Of a stretch of DNA of 64,000 nucleotides, positions 28,228 to 37,451 are shown one piece after another; position 1 is the first letter of the stretch, and each line of letters begins with the position of its first letter. The DNA is from Pseudoxanthomonas dokdonensis. Lineage in GTDB: Bacteria > Pseudomonadota > Gammaproteobacteria > Xanthomonadales > Xanthomonadaceae. The DNA lies in NCBI RefSeq assembly GCF_001431405.1, contig NZ_LDJL01000001.1, positions 1 to 64,000 on the forward strand, in the 5' to 3' direction. The translations under genes were made by a program, and so were the position numbers. The notes below the pieces were generated by a model. The model saw only the letters and a list, made by a program, of their open reading frames with translations, did no database searches and had not been told where the DNA came from.

Positions 28228-29196
28228 ATGAGCGACAACAAGCCGCCAAGTATCCGATTTCCCTACAAATCCGACCGGCTCAAGCCTCTGCGCGCCTTCT
28301 GCCAGACGGTGCGGCTGGGCTCGGTTTCGCGGGCGGCCGACGCGCTGTTCGTGACCCAGCCGGCGATTACCGTGCAATTGCAGGCGCTGGAACGTGACCT
28401 GGGGGTGGCCTTGTTCGTGCGCAGCGGCCGGCGCCTGTCGCCCAGCCGCGAGGGCGAGTTGCTGTATGAAATGGCCCAGCCGCTGGTCGAGGGCATCGAT
28501 GCGCTGGAGAGCCAGTTCCGCGACAAGCTCGGCGGCATGGATGCGGGCGAACTCAACATCGCCGCCAACAGCTCGACCATCCTTTACCTGCTGCCGCGCA
28601 TCGTCGAGAACTTCCGCCAGGCCCATCCCGAGGTACGCCTGACCCTGCACAACGCGATCACCGCCGACGGCACCGATCTGCTGCGCTCGGATTCGGTCGA
28701 TCTGGCGGTGGGTTCAATGATGGAAGTACCACCGGACCTCAGCTACGCGCCGGTCTATCGTTTCGAGCCATTGCTGATTGCGCCGACCGGCCACGCACTG
28801 ATCCGCCAGCGCGAGCTGTCACTGCACGACATCTCCGGGCATGGGCTGATCCTGCCACCGCGACGACAGATCACCTATCGGCTGGTGGATCTGGTGTTCC
28901 ACCAGCATCGGGTGCCCTACACCGTTGCCCTGGAAGTCGGTGGCTGGGAAGTGATCAAGCAGTACGTGGCGATGGGCATGGGAATTTCGATCGTGCCGTC
29001 AATCTGCCTGACCGAGGGCGACCGCAGCCGGCTGGCGACGCGTCCACTGAGCCAATGGTTTCCCTCGCGCAGCTATGGCGTGGTGGTACGCAAGGGCAAG
29101 GTGCTGTCGCCGCAGGCGCGGGCTTTCGTCGAGTTGATCCAGCCGGACCTGTTCACCCGCGGTGGCTACGACGACAGCGGCCCTTCGGAGCGTTGA
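28228..29196 (+). CDS. LysR-family regulator, probable regulator of aceBA
   Basis: The 322-residue protein has the N-terminal winged helix (about residues 17-76: LKPLRAFCQTV, SRAADALFVTQPAITVQLQALERDLGVALF) and a periplasmic-binding-like effector domain (about 105-300). Its DNA-binding part resembles CysB/CbbR-type LysR proteins, with a 16-residue N-terminal extension. Divergence from aceBA and the shared palindrome suggest it controls the glyoxylate shunt. The effector is unknown. The start at ATG 28228 was chosen because upstream residues overlap the palindrome. Confidence 0.85.
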   Translation: MSDNKPPSIRFPYKSDRLKPLRAFCQTVRLGSVSRAADALFVTQPAITVQLQALERDLGVALFVRSGRRLSPSREGELLYEMAQPLVEGIDALESQFRDKLGGMDAGELNIAANSSTILYLLPRIVENFRQAHPEVRLTLHNAITADGTDLLRSDSVDLAVGSMMEVPPDLSYAPVYRFEPLLIAPTGHALIRQRELSLHDISGHGLILPPRRQITYRLVDLVFHQHRVPYTVALEVGGWEVIKQYVAMGMGISIVPSICLTEGDRSRLATRPLSQWFPSRSYGVVVRKGKVLSPQARAFVELIQPDLFTRGGYDDSGPSER

Positions 29197-29226
29197 AGCT
29201 GGCGGCTGCAAACAGTCCGTTGGAGA

Positions 29227-29261
29227 AAAAAAAAGCCACTGCGTGACGCAGTGGCTTTTTG
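29227..29261. terminator. Bidirectional rho-independent terminator (lysR / dcp)
   Basis: GCCACTGCGT (29236-29245) pairs with ACGCAGTGGC (29247-29256), with nine A residues on the left and five T residues on the right. It therefore serves both converging transcripts. Confidence 0.92.
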
Positions 29262-29298
29262 TGGCCGGCAATGCAATGCATGCCGGTGACGGTCCGGC

Positions 29299-31470
29299 TT
29301 ACTTCAAGCCACGGTCCTTGAGCATCGGCTCGATGCTCGGGTCCTTGCCGCGGAAATCGCGGTACAGCTTGGCCAGTTCGACGGTGTTGCCGCGCGAAAG
29401 GATCTTGTCGCGGAAGATCTGGCCGTTCTCGCGGGTCAGTCCGCCGTGCTCGACAAACCACTGGTAAGCGTCGGCGTCCAGCATCTGCGTCCACAGGTAG
29501 GCGTAGTAACCAGCGGCGTAACCATTGCCCCAGATGTGCTGGAAATAGCTGGTCCGGTAGCGCGGCGGCACCGCGGCCATGTTGAAGCCGGCCTTCTTCA
29601 AGGCTTCGCTTTCAAAGCCGTCGACATCCTGCAACGGCGCGTCGGCCGGCAGCATGTGCCATTGCATGTCCAGCAAAGCGGCTGAAATCAGCTCGCTCAT
29701 CGCGTAGCCCTGGTTGAAGCTGGCGGCCTTCTTGATCTTCTCGACCAGTTCGGCCGGCATCGCTTCGCCGGTCTGGTAGTGCTTGGCGTAGTGGGCGAAC
29801 ACCTTCGGATCCGACGCCCAGTGCTCGTTGAACTGCGACGGGAATTCGACGAAATCGCGCGCGGTCGCGGTACCAGACAGGGTCGGGTACTGCTGGTCGG
29901 CGAAGATGCCGTGCAGGGCGTGGCCGAACTCATGGAACATGGTGGTCACGTCATCGAACGAGAGCAGCGCCGGTTGGCCTTCGGCCGGCTTGGTGAAATT
30001 GGCGACGTTGTAGATCACCGGCTTGGTGCCCAGCAGCTTGGACTGATCAACGAAGTTGCTCATCCAGGCGCCACCACCCTTGTTGTCGCGCTTGAAGTAA
30101 TCGGTGTAGAACAGCGCCATCGAGGTGCCGTCCTTGTCGAACACTTCGAACACGCGCACGTCCGGCTGGTATACCGGGATGTCCTTGCGTTCCTTGAAGG
30201 TCAGCCCGTACAGCTGGTTGGCGGCATAGAAGACGCCGTTCTGCAGCACGTTGTCGAGCTCGAAGTACGGACGGATCTGCGACTCATCCAGATCGTACTT
30301 GGCCTTGCGCACCTTCTCGGCGTACAGGTTCCAGTCCCAGGCCTGCAGCTTGAAGCCGGGCTTGCCGGCGGCAGCCTGTTCCTTGTCGATCACGTCCTGG
30401 ATGTCCTTGGCCTCGGCGCCGGCACGGGCGACCGCGGCGGGGACCAGCTTCTCCATGAACTGCTCGGCGGTTTCCGGGGTCTTGGCCATCTGGTCGTCGA
30501 GCTTCCAGGCGGCGTAGCTCGGGAAACCAAGCAGCTTGGCGCGCTGGGCGCGCAGCTGGGCCAGGCGGGCGACGGTCTTGCGGGTGTCGTCGTCGTTGCC
30601 CTGTTCGGCACGATCCCAGGAGGCCTTGAACAACTGCTCGCGGGTATCGCGGTCGGTCAGGTTCTGCAGATCCGGCTGCTGGGTGGTGTTCTGCAAGGCG
30701 ATGACGTACTTGCCATCCAGCTTGCGTTCCTTGGCGGCGGCCTGCGCGGCGGCCATCTCGGCGTCGGACAGCCCGGCCAGCCTGGCCTTGTCGCCGACCA
30801 CCAGCGCGCCGTCCTTGGTCGCTGCCAGCAAGGTGTTGGTGAACTGGGTGCTGAGGGTGGATTCTTCCTTGTTGAGTTCCTTCAGCTGCGCCTTGTCGGC
30901 ATCGGACAGCTTGGCCCCGGCGTGGACGAAGTCGTTGTAGGTGTAGTCCAGCAGGCGTGCCGATTCGGCATCCAGATTGAGGCTGTCACGCTGCTCGTGC
31001 AGAGTCTGGATGCGCTGGAACAGCTTGCTGTTGAGGTAGATGGCGTCGCTGTGCGCGGCCAGCTTGGGCGCCATCTCCTCTTCCACCTTCTGCAGGGTGT
31101 CGTTGGTGTTGGCGCCAGTCAGGGCGAAGAAAATGTTGATGACCCGATGCAGCGGACGGCCGGCTTTCTCCATCGCCACCAGGGTGTTGTCGAAAGTCGG
31201 TGCCTCGGCCTGGTTGGCAATGGCATCAATTTCGGCCAGGTGCTGCTTCATGCCCTCTTCCAGCGCCGGGGCGAAGTCACTGTCCTTGATCTTGCTGAAA
31301 TCCGGTGCGCCATAAGGCAGGGTGCTGGCAACCAGCAACGGATTGGTGCTGCTGGCCTGGTCGGCGTCAGCAGTGGTCTGTCCGGTGGTATTCACGGTGG
31401 GAGCATCCTTTCCTGAGCAGGCGGCCAGCGCCAGGCTGATGGCGGCGGCGAGTACGACGGTACGTGACAT
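29299..31470 (-). CDS. dcp: Peptidyl-dipeptidase Dcp-like M3 lipoprotein
   Basis: This M3-family zinc peptidase probably removes C-terminal dipeptides from oligopeptides. The 723-residue precursor has a lipoprotein signal (hydrophobic stretch, then LAAC, Cys about residue 18), so it should be periplasmic and lipid-anchored, unlike cytoplasmic E. coli Dcp. The zinc site FHEFGHALHG and the downstream glutamate region (ARDFVEFPSQFNEHW) are intact. CAGGAT precedes the ATG at 31470; the longer upstream frame is unconvincing. Confidence 0.9.
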   Translation of the reverse strand: MSRTVVLAAAISLALAACSGKDAPTVNTTGQTTADADQASSTNPLLVASTLPYGAPDFSKIKDSDFAPALEEGMKQHLAEIDAIANQAEAPTFDNTLVAMEKAGRPLHRVINIFFALTGANTNDTLQKVEEEMAPKLAAHSDAIYLNSKLFQRIQTLHEQRDSLNLDAESARLLDYTYNDFVHAGAKLSDADKAQLKELNKEESTLSTQFTNTLLAATKDGALVVGDKARLAGLSDAEMAAAQAAAKERKLDGKYVIALQNTTQQPDLQNLTDRDTREQLFKASWDRAEQGNDDDTRKTVARLAQLRAQRAKLLGFPSYAAWKLDDQMAKTPETAEQFMEKLVPAAVARAGAEAKDIQDVIDKEQAAAGKPGFKLQAWDWNLYAEKVRKAKYDLDESQIRPYFELDNVLQNGVFYAANQLYGLTFKERKDIPVYQPDVRVFEVFDKDGTSMALFYTDYFKRDNKGGGAWMSNFVDQSKLLGTKPVIYNVANFTKPAEGQPALLSFDDVTTMFHEFGHALHGIFADQQYPTLSGTATARDFVEFPSQFNEHWASDPKVFAHYAKHYQTGEAMPAELVEKIKKAASFNQGYAMSELISAALLDMQWHMLPADAPLQDVDGFESEALKKAGFNMAAVPPRYRTSYFQHIWGNGYAAGYYAYLWTQMLDADAYQWFVEHGGLTRENGQIFRDKILSRGNTVELAKLYRDFRGKDPSIEPMLKDRGLK

Positions 31471-31546
31471 GGGAAATCCTGTGTTCATGAATTGGGCAGC
31501 GCGGCGCCCCTGGTCCGGATGGCGCGCGCACATCCGGGATGTGACC

Positions 31547-32566
31547 TCACCTTGAGGGCAAAGGTTCCCCGGCGAAGATGGCCACATGCGGCACGCCGTC
31601 GGCGCCAATCCAGCCACGGTACATGCCGTCGGTATTGAACGGCATTGCAAAGTGGCCGTCGGCGGCCAGCACGATCGCCCCGCCATTGCCCCCGGCCAGC
31701 GGGATTTCACGGTTGATCACCGCATAGGCGGCCTCGTCCACGCTCTGCCCGGCGTACTTGATGCGGGCGCAGATGTCATGGGCGGCGACCGCGCGGATGT
31801 AGTACTCGCCCCAGCCGGTGCCGGACACCGCGCAGCCCGCATCGGCATAGGTGCCGGCACCGATGATCGGCGAGTCGCCAATCCGGCCCCAGCGCTTGTT
31901 GGTCATGCCGCCGGTCGAAGTGCCCGCGGCCAGATGGCCATCGCGGTCCAGCGCGACCGCGCCGACGGTACCGAAGTGCTTGGCGGTCTCGACATCGCTG
32001 TGGGCCTGGCCGCCGGCTTCTTCCTTCAGCGCCTTCTGCAGTTGCTGCCAGCGCTTTTCGGTGCGGAAGTAGGCTGGCTCCACCAGTGTGATGCCGTTGT
32101 CGGCGGCGAAGGCCTCGGCGCCTTCGCGCGCCATCATCACGTGCGGCGACTTCTCCATCACCGTCCGCGCCAGCAGGATCGGATTGCGGACCGTCTGCAC
32201 GCCGGCGACCGCACCGGCCTGCAGGGTCGCGCCATCCATCACCGCCGCATCCAGTTCGTTGCGTCCTTCATGGGTGAACACCGCGCCCTTGCCGGCGTTG
32301 AACTGCGGCGAGTCCTCGAGCACGGTGATGGCGGCGGTCACCGCGTCCAGCGCCGGCTTGCCCTGCATCAGTTGCGCATGGCCGGCCTTCAACGCCGCCG
32401 CCATCGCTTCGCGCGCGTCGCTTTCGTCCTGCGCGTCCATGCCTTTGCGGATGACCCCGGCGCCGCCGTGGATGACCAGCACCGGCTCGGCGGCGCTGGC
32501 GCTGGTAACGCCGGCGATGCCCAGGCAACCGAGCAGTATCCGTGCCGCCAATCGTGGGACGTTCAT
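31547..32566 (-). CDS. iaaA: Isoaspartyl peptidase/L-asparaginase (Ntn hydrolase), exported
   Basis: The 339-residue precursor of a type-2 (plant-type) asparaginase self-cleaves before a threonine nucleophile, here the Thr in HFGTVGAVALD (about residue 200). The mature enzyme hydrolyses beta-aspartyl dipeptides. The GNGGA, GDSPIIGAGTYAD and STGG motifs are present. A signal peptide ends near ASAAEP, so it is periplasmic. GGAGATCGC precedes the ATG. It is downstream of dcp's divergent-free start on the same strand, and both fit peptide scavenging. Confidence 0.9.
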   Translation of the reverse strand: MNVPRLAARILLGCLGIAGVTSASAAEPVLVIHGGAGVIRKGMDAQDESDAREAMAAALKAGHAQLMQGKPALDAVTAAITVLEDSPQFNAGKGAVFTHEGRNELDAAVMDGATLQAGAVAGVQTVRNPILLARTVMEKSPHVMMAREGAEAFAADNGITLVEPAYFRTEKRWQQLQKALKEEAGGQAHSDVETAKHFGTVGAVALDRDGHLAAGTSTGGMTNKRWGRIGDSPIIGAGTYADAGCAVSGTGWGEYYIRAVAAHDICARIKYAGQSVDEAAYAVINREIPLAGGNGGAIVLAADGHFAMPFNTDGMYRGWIGADGVPHVAIFAGEPLPSR

Positions 32567-32590
32567 GCGATCTCCTCGCCAGGGGTGGAA

Positions 32591-33193
32591 TCAGACGGTG
32601 CCGCGGTTCTTGCCCTGCCAGGGCCGGTACCACTCGCGGATGCTGGCCATGTCAGCGGCCATGTCATCACTGGGGTAGAACAGCTCGCCGATGCCGACGG
32701 TCTTTTCCGGATAGTGGAAGTAGGCCATCAGAATGGGCACATCGGCGCCCTTGGCGATCTTCCAGAACCCGGTTTTCCATTGCTTGACCGCCTTGCGGGT
32801 GCCTTCCGGGGTCACCGCGAACCACATCTTGTCGGCCTGGCGGATCCGCTCGATGGCCTGCTCGACCACGCCCTTGGGCGAACTGCGATCAACCGGCACC
32901 ACGCCCAGCCTCCGCAGCAGCGGCGACAACGGCCACCAGAACAACTGCGCCTTGCCCAGCACCCGCACTTCGAAGCCGATGGCGATTTTCACCGCCATGC
33001 CCCAGAACCCGTCCCAGTTGGACGAGTGCGGGGCGACGATCATCACCAGCTTGGGCACGTTGGGCAGCTCGCCGACAATGCGCCAGCCCGCCCGCTTCAG
33101 CACCTGCTGGGCGGCCCAGCGGGTGAAACGATTGGGTTTGACCCGCGGCATGTTGGGCGGGCCGGGTGGAACGATGCGACGTTCGTCGGACAT
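32591..33193 (-). CDS. PlsC-like 1-acyl-glycerol-3-phosphate acyltransferase family protein
   Basis: The 200-residue protein carries acyltransferase motif I, H-x4-D, in APHSSNWDGFWG (about 55-66). It also has a later PVDRSSPKG region and the TPEGTRK motif (about 128-134). It lacks the long N-terminal membrane segment of PlsC, like small homologues annotated as lysophospholipid acyltransferases. It lies 24 bp upstream of the asparaginase gene and 2 bp after arfB. The exact acceptor is unknown. Confidence 0.82.
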   Translation of the reverse strand: MSDERRIVPPGPPNMPRVKPNRFTRWAAQQVLKRAGWRIVGELPNVPKLVMIVAPHSSNWDGFWGMAVKIAIGFEVRVLGKAQLFWWPLSPLLRRLGVVPVDRSSPKGVVEQAIERIRQADKMWFAVTPEGTRKAVKQWKTGFWKIAKGADVPILMAYFHYPEKTVGIGELFYPSDDMAADMASIREWYRPWQGKNRGTV

Positions 33194-33195
33194 GT

Positions 33196-33630
33196 CTAAT
33201 CCCAGTCCTTTCTGGATGAACGGCCACTTTTGATCTGGCCGCGTTGCTTCTTGGCATCAACCCGCCGCGCCTTGGCCGCGCGCGAGGGCTTGGTCGCGAT
33301 ACGCCGCTTGGGCACGCTGAGGCCGCTGGCGATGAAATCGGCCAATCGTTCGCGGGCGTCCTGGCGATTACGGTCCTGGGTACGGAAACGCTGGGCGTCG
33401 ATGACCAGCACGCCATCGTCGGTGATCCGACGGTCACGCTTGGCCAGCAGGCGCGCGCGCACCGGCTCGCTCAGCGAGGGCGAATGGGCCAGGTCAAAGC
33501 GCAATTCAACCGCGGTCGAGACCTTGTTGACGTTCTGGCCACCGGCACCACTGGCGCGCACGAAACGTTCGACCAGCTCATCGGCCGGTATCGAAAGTTT
33601 GGCTGAAATTTCCAGTACATCGCTCCCCAT
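33196..33630 (-). CDS. arfB: Alternative ribosome-rescue peptidyl-tRNA hydrolase ArfB (YaeJ)
   Basis: ArfB frees peptides from ribosomes stalled on mRNAs lacking stop codons, as a back-up for tmRNA. The 144-residue product has the RF-like GGQ loop (RASGAGGQNVNK, about 26-37) and the family's basic C-terminal tail (KARRVDAKKQRGQIKSGR) that threads into the empty mRNA channel. GAGG lies directly before the ATG. The next gene starts 2 bp after its stop. Confidence 0.93.
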   Translation of the reverse strand: MGSDVLEISAKLSIPADELVERFVRASGAGGQNVNKVSTAVELRFDLAHSPSLSEPVRARLLAKRDRRITDDGVLVIDAQRFRTQDRNRQDARERLADFIASGLSVPKRRIATKPSRAAKARRVDAKKQRGQIKSGRSSRKDWD

Positions 33631-33752
33631 GACCTCGATTGTAGTCAGGAACCGGCAGCGAGGACAGAACCGGAACAGATGTCAATTAACGTCTGCTTTA
33701 CTCGGCAATCGGCACCATTCGGGACCATTTGTGCAACACGCCGGATCCGATC

Positions 33753-34301
33753 ATGAAACCCGCAGCATCGTCTCTCCGTTGGTGGCTGGCCCTGGCCCTG
33801 GCACTGGTGTGCATGCACGCGGCGGCCCGGGAGCCCAGCGATGCAGATATCGAGAAGCTGCTGGCGGCCTCACGCGCGCAGAGCATGCTCAGCGCGTTGA
33901 TTCCGCAGATGGAGGCGATGCAGCGGCAGCAGTTCGAGCAGGTCATGTCAGGCAAGGACCTGACCGCCGAGCAACGCCAGGAAGTCGAACGCATCCAGGC
34001 CAAGACCAGCGAAATCGTCCGCCGCTCGCTGTCGTGGGAAGAAATGCGCCCGCTGTACATCGACGTCTACAAGAAGACCTTCACCCGCGACGATGTCCGT
34101 GCGATCACCAAGTTCTATGAAAGCAGCGCCGGCAAGAGCCTGCTCGACAAGACCCCGCTGTTGATGCAGAACCTGATGGCGGCGGTACAGCTGAAGATGG
34201 GCCCGATGCTGGAAGAACTGCAGGCTGAAATCCAGGCCGCTTCCGAGCAGCCGGCACCCGCGCCGCCAGTCTCGCCACCGCAGAAGCGCCGCAAGCGCTG
34301 A
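33753..34301 (+). CDS. Exported DUF2059 protein
   Basis: The 182-residue product has a signal peptide (hydrophobic WWLALALALVCMHAAA) and a single helical DUF2059 domain (about 80-150), with the typical ITKFYESSAGKSLLDKTPLLMQ segment. A Pro/Ala-rich tail ends in KRRKR. The function of DUF2059 is not known. It stands alone, divergent from arfB. The start at 33753 begins the signal peptide. Confidence 0.8.
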   Translation: MKPAASSLRWWLALALALVCMHAAAREPSDADIEKLLAASRAQSMLSALIPQMEAMQRQQFEQVMSGKDLTAEQRQEVERIQAKTSEIVRRSLSWEEMRPLYIDVYKKTFTRDDVRAITKFYESSAGKSLLDKTPLLMQNLMAAVQLKMGPMLEELQAEIQAASEQPAPAPPVSPPQKRRKR

Positions 34302-34379
34302 GCGCTGGTCCAGCCGGCAAAGCCGCGTGTGGAAGCAAGCGGCAGCGTCACGCCGCCCTCGATTTGGATTGCTGCAGAT

Positions 34380-35075
34380 TCAGGCCGAAGGCGGCAGCGA
34401 CCAGTCAATCGGCGTCTGGCCACGCCGTTCCAGGTACGCGTTGGCCGCTGAAAAATGGCCACTGCCGAAGAACCCGCGATGGGCCGACAGCGGTGACGGG
34501 TGCGGTGCCTTCAGCACCTTGTGCCGGCGGTTGTCGATGACCTTGCCCTTGGCCTGCGCGTAGCTGCCCCAGAGCATGAACACCAGCCCTTCGCGTTCGC
34601 GATTGAGGGTATCGACGACGTGGTCGGTAAAGCCTTCCCAGCCCTTGTTCTGGTGCGCGCCGGCGCGGCCTTCCTCCACCGTCAATACCGCGTTCAACAG
34701 CAACACCCCCTGCCTGGCCCAGGACTGCAGGTGCCCATGGCCGGGGCGGGCAATGCCGAGATCGCTTTCGATTTCCTTGTAGATGTTGAGCAGCGACGGC
34801 GGTACCGGCACCCCGGGCTGCACTGAAAAGCACAGGCCATGCGCCTGGCCGGCGCCGTGGTACGGATCCTGGCCCAGGATCACCACCTTGACCTGATCGA
34901 ACGGGGTGGCGTTGAAGGCGGAGAATATCTGCGGACCGGGTGGGAAGATCCTGGCCCCGGCAGCCTTGCGCTCACGCAGGAACTGGCCCAGCTGCTGCAT
35001 CTCCGGGCGCTGCAGCCAGTCGCCGACGCGGGCTTTCCAGCTCGGTTCCAGTTTGATGCGGTCTGCTTCGGTCAT
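34380..35075 (-). CDS. ung: Uracil-DNA glycosylase (family 1)
   Basis: Ung excises uracil from DNA and starts base-excision repair. The 231-residue enzyme has the water-activating motif [13 protein letters not shown] (about 68-80) and the minor-groove loop [13 protein letters not shown] (about 191-203). It acts in the same pathway as the xthA and dut products encoded elsewhere in this window. Confidence 0.96.
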   Translation of the reverse strand: MTEADRIKLEPSWKARVGDWLQRPEMQQLGQFLRERKAAGARIFPPGPQIFSAFNATPFDQVKVVILGQDPYHGAGQAHGLCFSVQPGVPVPPSLLNIYKEIESDLGIARPGHGHLQSWARQGVLLLNAVLTVEEGRAGAHQNKGWEGFTDHVVDTLNREREGLVFMLWGSYAQAKGKVIDNRRHKVLKAPHPSPLSAHRGFFGSGHFSAANAYLERRGQTPIDWSLPPSA

Positions 35076-35158
35076 TGGCCTGCACGTGCGCGGATCGGGC
35101 TGGCAAGGGTAACGCGTGTGCGTTCGAGCGGCACCCCGCAGCGTGCGTCACCCAAGCG

Positions 35159-35593
35159 CTAGGCTGGTAGCGATGGTCCCTTCAGCTCGATGGTGTTGCC
35201 ATCGGGATCCCTGAAATACAGCGACAGGCCGTCGCCTTCGGCACCGAAGTTGGCGCTGGCCGGCCCCCGCGTGCTCACCCCGCAGGCATCCAGATGCCGC
35301 AGCAACGAGGCTTCATCGAACGGCCCGATGCGCAGGCACAGATGATCGACATTGCGCGCCTCGCTGCCGGCAGCGGCGCCACCGGCACTGCCAAGCGGAC
35401 CATCGACACTGATGAGGTCGATCATCGAGGTACCGGCCCGCAGGTGCAGCAGTTCCAGGTCATCGCGACGGCGCACGACATCACAGCCGAGCACCTGTGC
35501 GTACCAGGCCTGGCTGCGTTCCAGATCGGCTACCCGCAGCACCACGTGGTCAATCCGCTGCACGGCAAACGGACGCGTCACCGGCACGTTCAC
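35159..35593 (-). CDS. VOC (glyoxalase/bleomycin-resistance fold) protein
   Basis: The 144-residue protein has two beta-alpha-beta-beta-beta modules. Likely metal ligands are His in RIDHVVLRVADLE (about 15), His in NVDHLCLRI (about 82) and Glu in GNTIELKGP (about 137). Members include dioxygenases, glyoxalases and thiol transferases, and the substrate cannot be read. The GTG start overlaps the stop of the response-regulator gene (GTGA), so they are translationally coupled. Confidence 0.8.
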   Translation of the reverse strand: MNVPVTRPFAVQRIDHVVLRVADLERSQAWYAQVLGCDVVRRRDDLELLHLRAGTSMIDLISVDGPLGSAGGAAAGSEARNVDHLCLRIGPFDEASLLRHLDACGVSTRGPASANFGAEGDGLSLYFRDPDGNTIELKGPSLPA

Positions 35594-36480
35594 GCAGCTG
35601 GCAGCGCCGATGGCATTGCCGGTGCCGGCTCCATCTGTTGCCTGCGCGCGTCGCGATCGCCTTCCATCCGCGCCAGCCGCAACTGGAACAACACCTTGGT
35701 CACCAGCAAGCGCTCTTCGATCGGTTTCAGCACCAGATCGTTGGCACCGGCCTGCAACAGCTCGGACTGATTGTCGCGGTTGCTGTCGCCGGTCATGACC
35801 AGAATCGGCAGGCGCCGCTTGCCGTAGGCGAAGTCGATGCGGATCCGTTGCACGATGTCGCGGCCACTGAGTTCGCCTTTCAGGGTGACGTCGGTCAGCA
35901 CCAGATCGAAGCGATGGGTGGACAGGCCCAGCGATTCAGCGGTCAAAAGAGCGAACGCATCTTCGGCCCGAAGTACATGGATCACGTTGAGATCCTGGCG
36001 CTCCAGCATCCGCTTGGTGGTTTCGGCGACCACCCGGCTGTCTTCGACGTAGAGGATGGTGGCACCGGCCATCGGCTCGGGCTGCACGTAGCCACGGATG
36101 AATGCGGCGAGCGCATCGTGGCCGAGCGACTTGTCGAAGTAGTCGGTGACGAACTCGGTGAAGCGGCGCTCTTCCAGATGCTGCTGCGCGTCGCCGGACA
36201 CCACGATCACCGGCACATAGGCCTGACCGGCTTTTTCGCGCACGGCGCGCGCGATTTCCAGACCGTCGCCATCGGGCAGCGCCAGCGCGGTGGTGACCAG
36301 ATGGACCTCGCCGCTCTGCAGGGCAACGCGCGCTTCGGCAATGCTGGCGCAGCCGAGTACTTCGATACCCGGCACCTCGCTGCTGAGCACGTCGGCAATC
36401 AGTTTGCGGACCAGCTTGGATCCATCGACCACCATTACCCGCGGTGCGTCGCTGATGAGATGCCGGAGGGTCTGCGCCAT
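35590..36480 (-). CDS. Response regulator with two receiver domains, the first lacking the phosphoacceptor
   Basis: The 296-residue protein is two tandem CheY-like receivers (about 13-130 and 140-265) plus a short Pro/Ala tail, with no output domain. The second has the full set (acidic E146/D147, Asp197 in LVLTDVTLKG, Thr230, Lys252). In the first, the residue aligned with the phosphorylated Asp is Ala65 (HLVTTALALPDGDG), although Ser95 and Lys118 are kept, so it is probably a pseudo-receiver. It follows ftsX by 23 bp on the same strand and overlaps the VOC gene. The start is the ATG at 36480, without an obvious Shine-Dalgarno. Confidence 0.83.
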   Translation of the reverse strand: MAQTLRHLISDAPRVMVVDGSKLVRKLIADVLSSEVPGIEVLGCASIAEARVALQSGEVHLVTTALALPDGDGLEIARAVREKAGQAYVPVIVVSGDAQQHLEERRFTEFVTDYFDKSLGHDALAAFIRGYVQPEPMAGATILYVEDSRVVAETTKRMLERQDLNVIHVLRAEDAFALLTAESLGLSTHRFDLVLTDVTLKGELSGRDIVQRIRIDFAYGKRRLPILVMTGDSNRDNQSELLQAGANDLVLKPIEERLLVTKVLFQLRLARMEGDRDARRQQMEPAPAMPSALPAA

Positions 36481-36503
36481 AGGAATCTGAAGAATGAGTC
36501 GGG

Positions 36504-37451
36504 TCAGGTCTGGGTGGGTCGAGTCTGACGCAAGAAGTGGCCGGTCACCAGCCACGCCCCCAGCCAGCCGATGACCGTGGCCCCCGCCAGCACCGCCAGC
36601 GCCCGCAGCGGGTCCAGGCCAGCCAGTACGAAACCACTGCCATAGCTCTGGGTCAAGCGGGCCAGCGGCGCCTGCAGCGCCAGCCCGGCCAGTGCCAGCA
36701 GGCCCAGCGCCACGGCCCCGGCGACCAGACCATACCACGCGCCCAGATAGATGAAGGGGCGGCGGATGAAGCCGTCATGCGCGCCCAACAGCTGCAGCAC
36801 GCCGATTTCCTCGCGCCGCGACTGGATGTCCAGGCGCACGGTGTTGCCGACCACCAGCAACGCGCCAAGGCCGAACAGCGCCGACAGCACCCAGACCACG
36901 CGCTCGCCAAACCCCAGCCAGCCGTCAAGGCGCTTGCGCCACAGCGCGTCGTGTTGCAGCAGGTCGGTTTCCGGCAGCCGCTGCAGGGCATCAAGCAGGC
37001 TGCGGTCATCGCCATGCGGGCGGATGATCAACAGGCTCGGCAGCGGATTGCGATCCAGCGCATCGAGACTGTCGCCCAGGCCACTGCGTTCACGGAACTC
37101 CTGCAGGCCCTGCGCCGGTGTCCGCAGCTCGACCCCGGCGACGTCGTTGCGGCCTTGCAGCTGCGCCCCGATCGCCTGCGCACGTTCGACGCTGACGTCG
37201 GTTTTCAGGAACAGCGAAATCTCGCGCGACTGCTCGACGTTGCCGGCGAAGTGTTCGACATTGGCCAGCACCAGCCACAGCCCTAGCGGCAGCACGAACG
37301 CCACCGCCATCACCCCGATGGTCAGCAGCGTGGCCCACGGTCGGCGCAGCAGGCGGCCAAGGCTGGAAACAAAACTGTACAGATGCTGGTCCAGCCAGAT
37401 GCCGGAACCGGAACGTGGCCGCGCTGCGGCGTTGCTGGCTTCGCGGTTCAT
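36504..37451 (-). CDS. ftsX: Cell-division ABC transporter-like permease FtsX
   Basis: FtsX works with FtsE at the septum to switch on periplasmic murein amidases through EnvC-type activators. The 315-residue protein has TM1 at about 43-64, a periplasmic domain to about 175, and three further membrane helices (about 180-205, 230-255, 282-306), the usual four-helix FtsX plan. Its ATG overlaps the ftsE stop (ATGA). Confidence 0.93.
   Translation of the reverse strand: MNREASNAAARPRSGSGIWLDQHLYSFVSSLGRLLRRPWATLLTIGVMAVAFVLPLGLWLVLANVEHFAGNVEQSREISLFLKTDVSVERAQAIGAQLQGRNDVAGVELRTPAQGLQEFRERSGLGDSLDALDRNPLPSLLIIRPHGDDRSLLDALQRLPETDLLQHDALWRKRLDGWLGFGERVVWVLSALFGLGALLVVGNTVRLDIQSRREEIGVLQLLGAHDGFIRRPFIYLGAWYGLVAGAVALGLLALAGLALQAPLARLTQSYGSGFVLAGLDPLRALAVLAGATVIGWLGAWLVTGHFLRQTRPTQT

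Noticed and set aside
29779-31416. Very long open frames antisense to dcp, and similarly antisense to tyrS, anmK, speA, aceB, rho and the ankyrin gene
   Set aside because: They follow from high GC and codon bias of the real genes, have Gln/Gly/Arg-heavy composition, and show no domain or ribosome-binding site.
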